A stretch of 64,000 nt of DNA from Atrina japonica (taxonomy: Eukaryota > Mollusca > Bivalvia > Pterioida > Pinnidae). Under the pieces are notes generated by a model. It searched no databases. It saw only the letters and a program-made list of their open reading frames with translations, and was not told the DNA's origin. Shown here one piece after another: positions 56,407 to 64,000 of this stretch (positions within the stretch are counted from its first letter, which is position 1; every line of letters starts with the position of its first letter). The translations under genes and the position numbers were made by a program. Location of the stretch: assembly GCA_030159075.1 (NCBI GenBank), contig BROG01000458.1:377501-441500 (forward strand), read 5' to 3'.

Positions 56407-57395
56407 ATGAATCCTTTACCTAAAGCCACCAGTAAACTGGTGACTACTCTAAGAAAATTACAATTGGAGAAAGATCCCGTCAGACGTCAAGAACTGTTAG
56501 AATTAGGTAGAGACGCTTTATTGAAATGGTTTGGTATGGGGGCTAAAAATCTTCTGTCTGGTACCATTCCAGTGACTAAACCTACAGCAACGTTAATACA
56601 GAGAAATGCTGATCATTTAAAAAATCATTGCTGACCCAAAAGCTGATGAAGAAGCTAAGAAAACTGCTATCTTAAAACGAGGAGGGGCAGGGTCTTAGGT
56701 GGGGTAATCATTCGATCCCTGTTACAGTGGGCTAGTCGTCTCAAGAAGAACACTGCACCTAAAAAGAAAAAAACACCCCCTCTTCCTAAGCAGAGCCCTA
56801 AAAAGAAGAAGAGTCCTAAGAAGAAGAAGAGTCCTAAGAAGAAGAAGAACCCACCATTGGTTCTAAAACTAAATCTGAAACAGATTCGTGAAGCTAATAC
56901 AATGAATCAGGCTAATCCTACACGAATACCGTCTCCACCTGTAACCAACAGTCCTGTAGCAGGAACTTCTGCTACTGCAACATCTATCTTTGGGACAAAC
57001 CTATACGTCTTCCTGGTAGACCTAATATCAAAATTACCCAACGGAAACAACCTTCTATTACTAAGACTAAAAGCAGTCCTACAGGCACTGAATGTACCTA
57101 AGAAGTCTACTCTTACTAATACTCCCAAGCAGTCTTTGTTATTTCCCTTATTACCATAACCTTTAACTGCTAAAGATGTATCATCTCAGCTGAACAAACA
57201 TGTTACATCTACTCCAAAGTCTACTCGTTTACCTTCGTTTGCTTCTACCTTTGGATCTCCCATCACCAGTCAACCTAAGACACAGGCTACTTCATATATG
57301 AATAGCTACAAATGTCTATGGTGTCGGGCTCTTTTTACTACGAGTAAAGAAACTTCAAGATCATAAACGACTTCAACATCCTATGTTGATATAGG
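56407..57395 (+). pseudogene. Polinton Lys-rich protein with C-terminal zinc finger
   Basis: The first frame (56,407-56,634) is a basic, helical start (KLVTTLRKLQLEKDPVRRQ). After a shift it runs into a GGAG/hydrophobic bit, then a Lys run of repeated PKKKKS units (56,760-56,850), then a Pro/Ser/Thr-rich part (56,857-57,160). A further frame leads to YKCLWCRALF and, after one more shift, DHKRLQHP, together a C2H2 finger. I read it as one gene broken by three or four indels; two adjacent genes is the alternative. The Lys-rich part suggests DNA binding, perhaps a virion core protein. No named family. Confidence 0.5.
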
Positions 57396-57460
57396 TTTAT
57401 AAAACTACCTCAGATCATGTATTGAGTCATTTGTATAGAATACTTAGTTGTAGTGACATC

Positions 57461-57828
57461 ATGGCACCACGAAAAAGTAAGCATGGGCTTGAATCTCATG
57501 CTGCTTTGATTAAAGTCTTAGGACAAAAGCAGTATCCTATTGAGTTTAAAAAGGTGATCTTACGGTATGCCCCTGATGATACGATCATGAAAATTTGTGA
57601 AGTGGTGTATAACATCATAAAAGGAGTGATTCCTTTAACAAAATGCCAGAAACAGCACTTGGGTTCAAAGAAACGGGTCTTAAGAAAAACTAGTTCATCC
57701 TCAACTGACTGTCCCTCAAACGACGTCGAATTCTAACGAATCAACAGGGTGGTGTGTTACCTATCTTACCCTTATTAGCACCATTACTAGGAGCCATAGC
57801 TTCTCCTGTCTTAAAATCTATTCTATAA
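57461..57828 (+). pseudogene. Polinton small pX-like protein
   Basis: The ATG at 57,461 starts a basic helical protein (LIKVLGQKQYPIEFKKVI, KICEVVYNIIKGVIPLT, GSKKRVLRK). After a shift near 57,715 it ends with a hydrophobic tail QQGGVLPILPLLAPLLGAIA and a stop at 57,826-57,828. A GG before a hydrophobic tail resembles adenain cleavage sites and adenovirus pX-like core/membrane-active peptides; the comparison is inference from layout. About 120 residues. Confidence 0.55.
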
Positions 57829-57846
57829 CCATGAGCACACGAAAAA

Positions 57847-58722
57847 ATGATCTTAGTTCCGAGAGGGACCATGGAAGAACTCAAACAAAGGGAGAGAAAG
57901 AAGTTTAAATCCTTTGCCTCATACACCTGAAGTAGCATCTTCGGTGCGTTTAGGTAATGAATTAGATACGATTGTAGATCGTGATGATTTGACTCCTGAA
58001 GCTAAGGTAGCCAAGTTTGGTCAAGAACTTCATCGATACCGTACGTATCTACAACAAGCTCGTCATCCTGTAGAAGAAGAGACCTTGGTCTCTGAAAAAC
58101 AGATAAAGTCAAAGAAGTCAAAGATGATGTTAAAACTGAAATGTCTTCTGATGATCAAGATCTTATGACAGCTATTTCATCCAGTGTCACTGCTCCATTA
58201 AAACCAAAAGTTCCTCTGTTATTTAAACATCTCAAGAAACATTCTGATGTACTAACATGGGAAAAAGACGGTCAAATACAATACAAAGGAAAGACCGTCC
58301 CTGGGACCAATATGATCGATCTCGTAACTGATGCTTTACGAACACAACCTAGAAAAGGGTATCAACCCTCGGGACTTGATAGTTTTGTAAAAGGATTAGT
58401 GGAATCGAATGTTCCTCGTGATTGGATACGTAACCCTAATTATATCAAAGTGATGAATCAACCTATTGTAAAACCAAAGGCTATGAGTACCCCTAAACCT
58501 CAGGATAATGATGATGAAGATGACACAGGGTTCTATGACGCTATGCCTTCTCTTTCTTCTACTGACATAAAAGATTCTGCAAAGACACCCCTTAGTCAGA
58601 AAATGGTGAAGGATTGGCAAAGATTGACTCCTACGGCCTGGTCTACCATTAAAAAATCTAAAAAGAGTTCTCATCTTCCAGAATGGATCAAAACTCAAAA
58701 TCTTCGCAAAATGCCAAATTAG
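57847..58722 (+). pseudogene. Conserved Polinton protein of unknown function
   Basis: Three successive frames (57,847-57,930, 57,914-58,168, 58,141-58,722) read as one about 290-residue protein: a charged start (MEELKQRERKKFKSF), a helical middle (LTPEAKVAKFGQELHRYRTY), then a larger part with LTWEKDGQIQYKGKTVPGTN, DLVTDALRTQP and an acidic patch DNDDEDDTGFYDAMPS. It sits between the pX-like gene and integrase. Proteins with the K-G-K-x-V-P-G-T-N block are, as I recall, common Polinton companions in corals and molluscs. Role unknown, perhaps structural. Confidence 0.6.
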
Positions 58723-59796
58723 CATCCATCTATTATGATCCTTCTAATCGGGGTGGTTATGCAGGTGTACAACCTCTCTATCGAGAAGTGAAACGTCGAA
58801 AGTACCCATTTCTCTAAATGAAGTCAAAACAATGGTTGAAAGAACAAGACACGTATACGCTTCATAAATCTATCAAGAGAAAGTTTCCTCGTAACCAAAC
58901 GAGAGTGACCGATATGGATGAACAATGGCAATTAGATTTAGCGGATGTATCCAACATCAAGACACACAATGATGGTATTACGTTTCTCTTATGTGTCATT
59001 GATGTTCTATCTAAATATGCTTGGGTCATCCCTTTGAAAAATAAATCTGCCAAAGAAATGGTACGAGGGTTTCAAGCAGTATTAAAACAAGCTAAAGGAC
59101 GACGTCCTATTCGTATACAATCCGATAAAGGAAAAGAGTTTTTGAATCGTGAATTTCGTCATACGTTTCATGATATTCATTTCTTTTACGACAGACAATA
59201 CAGAAACAAAAGCTAGTATTGTAGAACGCTTTCAAAGGACCCTAAAAGCTCGCATGTGGAGATATTTTACTCATACTCGTTCACGTCGTTATGTTGACGT
59301 TCTACCTCAGATTGTTCAAGCTTATAATCAATCGTATCATCGTAGTATCGGTAGAAGTCCCATAGAAGTCAATCCTTCCAATGTGTTAGAAGTCTGGGAG
59401 ACCTTATATGGTACCCTCTAAAAGCCGTTCATTGCCCAAGTTTCATACAGGTGATCGCGTACGTATCAGTAAAGTAAAGCGTACATTGATAAGGGATACT
59501 TACCTAACTGGACCACGGAACTGTTCACGGTCGAGAAACGAGTACCTGATCGTTATCCTTATGTGTATTACATCCAGGATGATCACCAAGAACGATTGGA
59601 AGGTACGTTTAACGAATCTGAATTACAACCCGTTGTGAAAAAACAGATGATGTCTATGAAGTCGACGAGATTCTCGAACATAGAAAAAGACGTGTAGGAA
59701 AAAAATCGTGTTATAGAAGAAGTAAAGGTACATTGGAAAGGATATCCTTCTACTTTTGATTCATGGATCCCCAAATCCAACTTGATCGACCAGTAG
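58682..59796 (+). pseudogene. Polinton integrase with chromodomain
   Basis: Starts inside the end of the previous gene (ATG 58,682; 41-bp overlap). An N-terminal piece (SIYYDPSNRGGYAGVQPLY) is cut by a stop at 58,815 and continues from 58,818. The rve core has the first Asp in WQLDLADV, the second in IRIQSDKGKEF, and, after a shift near 59,190, the Glu in IVERFQRTLKARM, giving DDE. An SH3-like C-terminal part (HTGDRVRIS) follows, then a chromodomain (VDEILEHRKRR, VHWKGYPSTFDSWIP) up to the stop at 59,794. It joins element ends to host DNA; the chromodomain may bias insertion to marked chromatin. At least four frame breaks. Confidence 0.88.
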
Positions 59797-59889
59797 ACTC
59801 GGTAAGCCGAGTGTCTATCAGAGTTAACAATGAGCCCACCGAGCAAACATCCGATAGAGTGAGTCATACGCCTAGTACTACTTGGAAAA

Positions 59890-60090
59890 TGGTGCGGAGA
59901 AAACATACCTCGGAATGAAATTGTATTCTTTGTTCAAGTCATTCTTGCCTTTACTATCATCATAGCTTGTGTCGTTCATTTGGCTTTGAAAGATGCCAAT
60001 AGTCAGTTCTGGATGGTTATGTTAAGTGGATGTATGGGGTACATCATGCCTAATCCTAGTATGAAACTACCTTCCAAAGCAAATCATTGA
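59890..60090 (+). CDS. Polinton small two-helix membrane protein
   Basis: The frame reading IPRNEIVFFVQVILAFTIII, then ACVVHLALK, FWMVMLSGCMGYIMPNPS, ends at TGA 60,088-60,090. It has two hydrophobic segments of membrane-helix length and a PNPS tail. There is no ATG at its start in this frame; a nearby ATG at 59,860 is in another frame, so one indel is suspected. It sits between integrase and the next structural gene. Small hydrophobic proteins are usual in Polintons and may act at virion membranes or entry; no function shown here. Confidence 0.5.
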   Translation, partial: WCGENIPRNEIVFFVQVILAFTIIIACVVHLALKDANSQFWMVMLSGCMGYIMPNPSMKLPSKANH

Positions 60091-60201
60091 ATCTATAAAG
60101 ACTTCAAGTCCCCACGTTTGAATCCATTCCTAAGGACTGTATTGATAGTGACACATTATGACACTCATCGTTCATAAAGGGGTACCCCCGTCAGAAAGGC
60201 T

Positions 60202-60713
60202 ATGGGCTTCCTCTTCCCTAAACTGACTCAATCGTTAACGAGAACAAATCATGGTCTGATCTCTCCTCAGAGAGGTGGGATCATCAATCCATTAAGACTT
60301 GCAGGGAGTATCGTCAATACACTTGTAGGAGCATTTAGTCCTAGAGCATCGGATATGCAATATGGCAAAGGTATTTGGTCAGACTTTCTCAAACCTACCA
60401 TGACGAAAGCCATTCCTCATATAGCTAAATTTGCTTTGAATACGGGTATGGATGTGATACAAAATAAACGTTCATTGAAAAATGTTCTTGTAAACGAGGA
60501 AAAGAAGCCGTAAGCAACTTAATGACGGTGCCTAAGAAAACATTAGCTCGTGCCCCCTCTCATGTCGCTTCTCGTTTAAGCAGGCAAGAAAACGAACAGG
60601 AACAACGAGTCCATACGAACAGTAGTATAAAAAAGAAACGAACGAGCCGTCCCTTTCAGTCTACTTCTACAAGTAAATCTAAACAGGTCGGAAGAGAGCA
60701 AGATATCTTTTGA
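60202..60713 (+). pseudogene. Polinton basic structural-type protein
   Basis: The ATG at 60,202 opens MGFLFPKLTQSL, then QRGGIINPLRLAGSIVNTLV, AFSPRASDMQYGKG. A shift near 60,490 leads into a Lys/Arg/Ser-rich C-terminus (APSHVASRLSRQENEQEQRV, KKKRTSRPFQ) ending at 60,713. The GG near the start and the amphipathic segment recall adenovirus pVI-like proteins, but that is inference from composition. It directly precedes the capsid-like gene. Confidence 0.5.
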
Positions 60714-60721
60714 CTAACAAG

Positions 60722-62106
60722 ATGATGATGCAAAAAGATTCCTGTGAGTGTAGTAGTGAAGCACTAGAGTTGTTTAATGTCCCTCCCACCAATGTAACCT
60801 TAGAAGAAGGAAGATGGGTGGAATATTACCCCATCTCTAGTGTCAATACACAAATCTGCTCCTATTGAGTTTGAAATCAAAGGACAAGGCGATGAGTATT
60901 TTGGATTTGAACCAGACCTATGTGTACGTAGAAGCTAAAATCGTCAAACAAGATGGAACTGATCTAGCAAATGATACTCAAATCACTCCCGTCAACAATT
61001 TGCTGCATAGTTTGTTTTCCGAGATCGATTGTAATCTAAATGGAAAAGTGATCACTCCTGGAACCGATACCTATCCCTATCGAGCTTATCTCGAAAAGTT
61101 GCTGTCCTTTTCTAACGAAACGCTAAAAAATATCAGATTAGTGCTACCTCTTTATGGTACAAGGATCAACCTGGACGATTTGACAAGTTGAATTTCATGC
61201 CAGATGATGGTCGCCGAGAAAAACTCAGGATTAGCTGATCGTCCATGAACGTATCAGTGAAAGTAAAACCTTTAATATGATGGATCGTCTCCATTTGGAT
61301 CTGTTTGAACAGAAACGATTTCTACATAATGGCATAGATGTACGCCTAAGGTTTAATAGAAGTCGTGAACCCTTTTACATGATGTGTGGAGGAGGTGAAT
61401 TAGGTTATTTGAAAGATATTACAAATGTATCTAGTGGTACGTAAAGTGAAACCCATTTGCAACTTTACTGAATCAGATGAACGAACAGATGAATACCAGT
61501 ACTGCAAAATTTCCCTTGAGGACGTGTAGAAGTGAAAAACGTTACTCATTCCTGCTGGGACACGTTCAAAGATTACAGATCATTTGTATCAAGGTCAAAT
61601 GCAAAACCGTATAGTAGTAGGTATGGTGAGCAATGCCGCTTTCAATGGGGATGCGACAAAGAATCCTTTTTATTTTCAACATTTTAAATGTCAATAAAAG
61701 TGGATGTTAGTATCAATGGAGAAAGTCTTTGCACTCGTCCTTTAGAACCTGACTTTGAAAACAACTTGTACTTGCGCTCATACTTGAGCTTATATCAAGG
61801 ATTAGGTCGATTAGGAGAAGACTGGGCCCCTTCTGTGACTATTGACAACTATAGAGAGGGTTTACCTTGTGGTGTTTTGATTTGACAGCTGGATCAAGAC
61901 AATGATCAGAGCAAGTTACACTGGATAAAAAACAGGAAATTTACGCATCGAACTTTCAATTTGCTCAAGCTTTAGCAGAAAGTGTGAACTGCATTGTCTA
62001 TGGAGAATTTGATAACGTATTAGAAATCAACAAACAGAGAGAAGTGGCTATAGACTATTGGAAACATGCAAAGTATTCAAGGCTTGAATGCTCATCAACT
62101 CAATAG
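60722..62106 (+). pseudogene. Polinton capsid-like protein (F54H12.2-like)
   Basis: The ATG cluster at 60,722 starts CECSSEALELFNVPPTN, then WVEYYPISS, EIKGQGDEYFG, and after a shift YVYVEAKIVKQDGTDL, PVNNLLHSLFSEID, GTDTYPYRAYLEKLL. Later pieces include MMDRLHLDLFEQKRFL and, in 61,688-61,885, the block [18 protein letters not shown]. The whole is about 450 residues in at least six frames, ending at 62,106 and overlapping the protease start by 41 bp. Proteins of this kind are annotated as F54H12.2-like in invertebrates and are carried by Polintons; a jelly-roll capsid role is inference. Badly frame-broken. Confidence 0.72.
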
Positions 62107-62624
62107 TATTTTATCACGAGACCCTTATGTAGGACCTTCGTTCGGCGGAGTATACCCCAGAGACGTTTTACCGGACTATCTACCTTATGGCAAACATTCA
62201 TTTATCGTTAATACAGATCCTCACGATCAACCAGGAGAGCATTGGGTTGCCATTCATTTCATAGGTCAACAGAACTGCTGAATATTTTGACTCTTATGGG
62301 CTACCTCCATGGATATATCCTGATATCTATCAGTTTATGAAAAGCCATGCAGATCGAGTGATTTATAATCAGCAGATGTATCAACACCCTCGCACCAAAG
62401 TTTGTGGACATTACTGTGTGTATTATTTACGTCAAAGACATCGAGGTGTCCCTAGCCATGTTTTATTTCAATCGTTAAGTCCTCAACCTAGACCAAGAAG
62501 AAGAAACATTGATCCTTTACTAAACGATCGTTTTGTTTGGAGATGGTTTAGAGAGCAATATCGCATACCTGTACCTAAATCAACCGTGTATCAGTCCTGT
62601 CAGTCACGACAAGTATGGGTTTAA
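62066..62624 (+). pseudogene. Polinton adenain-like cysteine protease
   Basis: The maturation protease of Polinton virions. The first frame (from ATG 62,066) ends with the catalytic His in GEHWVAIHF (residue 59). A one-base shift near 62,275 leads to EYFDSYGLPP, the acidic partner, and to KVCGHYCVYYLR with the catalytic Cys (62,403 region), so the His-Asp-Cys set is complete. The C-terminus is basic (PRPRRRNID). Length about 185 residues, normal for the family. The start overlaps the end of the capsid-like gene in another frame. GG motifs in the neighbouring small proteins are plausible substrates. Confidence 0.85.
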
Positions 62625-62639
62625 TTACGTCAAGGAATC

Positions 62640-63191
62640 CGAACCGACCGATCTAGGACAAAAGCTGACGTTCTTTTGCTCCGCGCTGTATGGGCAAGAT
62701 CAACCGTAAGTAGTGAGACGTAATAAACTCTTTGTTGTTGTTTTTTTTATTTTATTATTATTATTATTATTTTGCTTTTTGGTATCACTGTACGTAGTCT
62801 TAGAGGGACGGCCCTAATCCCCCAAGAACTACTTCTAGTTTGAGCGGGGTAATAAAATGTTGAGTTAATAGACTTGTTTATGAGTTATTTATGAGTTAAA
62901 AAACAATATAAAGTAGAAAGAAAAGGTGGGGGGTGTGGTGCATGAGAGAGAGAGAAAAAAACAGAAATAAGAGAAAGGTGAACATGTGGAGAGAGAGAAG
63001 AAATGATAGAGAGACAAAGAAATGAGAGAAAGGGTGAACATGTGGAGAGAGAGAAGAAATGAGAGAAAAAAGAAATAAGAGAAAACATGGGAAATGGGAA
63101 GCGAGTACAGAGATACGATTCATGGGATCACGTGACCTGATGGGTATGACATAGACTGACATCCCATCAGAGTGCACACAGAGAGAAATCA
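62640..63191. other. Non-coding interval with TTA and GA-rich repeats
   Basis: A TTATTATT run at about 62,733-62,772, then a GA-rich stretch 62,936-63,090 in which GGTGAACATGTGGAGAGAGA recurs about 65 bp apart (62,976 and 63,032). Minus-strand Ser/Leu/Phe frames over it are artefacts. It may separate two transcription units of the Polinton. Confidence 0.7.
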
Positions 63192-63421
63192 TGATTGCAA
63201 CTGTATGGATGATCTGCTGTTTCTCTATTACGCAGAAAAATGAAACATCAGATACGATGTACTCCTGATTGGAATACTTATGTACGTGGTGTGAAACACC
63301 TGCACATTTTATAGGGATTGTGTATCATATGTTTGATGATGAGATTTTTACGACAGACCGCTTATGCGTATTAGAAACCTTTACAGAAGATGTAAGTGCA
63401 TTACGTCAAAATCCTATCTAA
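63192..63421 (+). pseudogene. Possible small Polinton gene, frame-broken
   Basis: From ATG 63,240, KHQIRCTPDWNTYVRGVKH is open for about 22 codons, then after a shift FIGIVYHMFDDEIFTTDRLC runs to TAA at 63,419. Taken together this reads as a short acidic protein. No family recognised. It could be chance; support is the absence of low complexity and the position between Polinton genes. Confidence 0.3.
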
Positions 63422-63497
63422 CCCGTGACATGATCGAGAGACAATTGTGTACAAGCAACTAAAAATACATAGATGGGATGTCACGTGATTCACTCAG

Positions 63498-63506
63498 CTA
63501 TTAAAA
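63498..63506 (+). promoter_or_regulatory. Possible TATA element
   Basis: CTATTAAAA about 30 bp before the ATG at 63,534 and 90 bp before that at 63,592. Fits a core promoter for the last gene in the window; weak on its own. Confidence 0.3.
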
Positions 63507-63591
63507 CTGCAGTTCAGACTTGAAACGGACCAGATGAATTTTTTGCTTGTGGACCACTACACTAGTTATTTTCGTCAACATCAACTACAAC

Positions 63592-64000
63592 ATGGAGCAG
63601 AGCTACAGTCAATCCATTGATAGTCAATGGCACATGGTGTACGCAGAAGCCATATTAAACAAGATGTACGAAGTAGCCAACTCTCAATGTTACGGCTGTG
63701 AGATTGATCATCCGAGCCAAAAGCAACATTCCTGCCTGATGATGTATGATGACGGCACAATGATGTTTCACTACTTTGACGAGGCTCTAGACACGGTGAA
63801 CGAAATGAACATTTTGGAAAAATTTGAAGAAAGTTTAGAGAAATCCAGTATTCCTAAAGCATTTAGAGACGTCTACAAACAGAAATTCTACTGCCCAGAT
63901 TGGAGAGCTACTCAATGGCACAAAGAAACCGACCGAAGCCGACTTTGGGATACGGTGTATCGTTTGATGGAACTGGCACCCCGTCTCCATAATGAAGTGA
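63592..64000 (+). CDS. Polinton Cys/His protein of unknown function, partial
   Basis: An uninterrupted frame of 136 codons from ATG 63,592 that runs off the window edge, so the C-terminus is missing. It has no low complexity and, unlike its neighbours, no frame break. A Cys/His cluster QCYGCEIDHPSQKQHSC (C-x2-C, then H and H-x-C) near residues 36-52 could bind zinc. Acidic middle, aromatic-rich end (DWRATQWHKETDRSRLW). An earlier ATG at 63,534 begins MNFLLVDHYTSYF in another frame and may be the true start if one base is missing. I recall similar Cys/His proteins next to Polintons in cnidarians, function unknown. Confidence 0.65.
   Translation, partial: MEQSYSQSIDSQWHMVYAEAILNKMYEVANSQCYGCEIDHPSQKQHSCLMMYDDGTMMFHYFDEALDTVNEMNILEKFEESLEKSSIPKAFRDVYKQKFYCPDWRATQWHKETDRSRLWDTVYRLMELAPRLHNEV

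Larger units (their letters stand above)
53362..64000 (+). mobile_element. Polinton/Maverick element, left part
   Basis: Begins AGTAGTTATAGGCAG and runs off the window. The gene set (packaging ATPase, chromodomain integrase, capsid-like protein, adenain-like protease, small basic and membrane proteins) defines a Polinton, a virus-like self-synthesising transposon. Its left TIR is homologous to both arms of the miniature element at 40,252-46,200. DNA polymerase B and the right TIR should lie beyond 64,000. Most genes show single-base frame changes, so either this copy is decaying or the assembly has indel errors. Confidence 0.9.

Noticed and set aside
62885..63192. Minus-strand Ser/Leu/Phe-rich frames resembling membrane proteins
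   Set aside because: Complement of a GA-rich repeat; low complexity only.

Overview
The window looks like a stretch of a marine invertebrate genome, most likely a bivalve mollusc. It is AT-rich, full of long di-nucleotide microsatellites, and has tRNA-headed SINE-like repeats and very few host exons. The organism assignment is inference from the repeat style and protein flavour; no marker gene fixes the species.

Layout. 1-5.3 kb: three phase-compatible exons of one host gene on the minus strand, with signal peptide, N-glycosylation sites and a Cys-rich exon. 5.3-11.6 kb: no convincing gene; degraded retroelement pieces, a GT microsatellite and a TTAA-flanked MITE. 11,609-16,326: a complete Ty3/gypsy-type LTR retrotransposon on the minus strand (140-bp LTRs, perfect 5-bp target duplication, gag-pro-RT-RH-IN), its frame broken several times. 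16.3-33.2 kb: repeat-rich, with tandem units carrying type-I hammerhead-like ribozyme cores (17.4-17.9 kb and 32.3-32.8 kb), reverse transcriptase remnants with a YIDD box, a ~1.5-kb minisatellite split by a retroelement fragment, an old tandem duplication (25.6-32.8 kb), SINE-like repeats and nested MITEs. 33.2-40.2 kb: mostly empty, plus tandem units ending in a palindrome and a foldback element.

40,252-46,200: a miniature Polinton/Maverick derivative, two ~2.2-2.5-kb inverted arms around ~1.1 kb that keeps only the small left-end minus-strand gene. 46.2-53.35 kb: repeats and unexplained AT-rich DNA. 53,362-64,000 (running off the right edge): the left part of a full Polinton of the same family. 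In order: TIR, minus-strand coiled-coil gene, packaging ATPase, basic/zinc-finger protein, pX-like small protein, unknown conserved protein, integrase with chromodomain, small membrane protein, glycine/basic protein, capsid-like protein, adenain-like protease, and at least one further ORF cut by the window end. DNA polymerase B would be expected further right and is not seen.

How it fits together: the Polinton genes form a virion-morphogenesis block (ATPase, capsid-like protein, maturation protease, basic core-like proteins) plus an integration gene. The TIR carries a dense set of ETS, CRE, CCAAT and YY1-like sites that could serve as promoters. Nearly every mobile-element gene has single-base frame changes, even in the young LTR element, so either unpolished assembly indels or pseudogenisation should be considered throughout.
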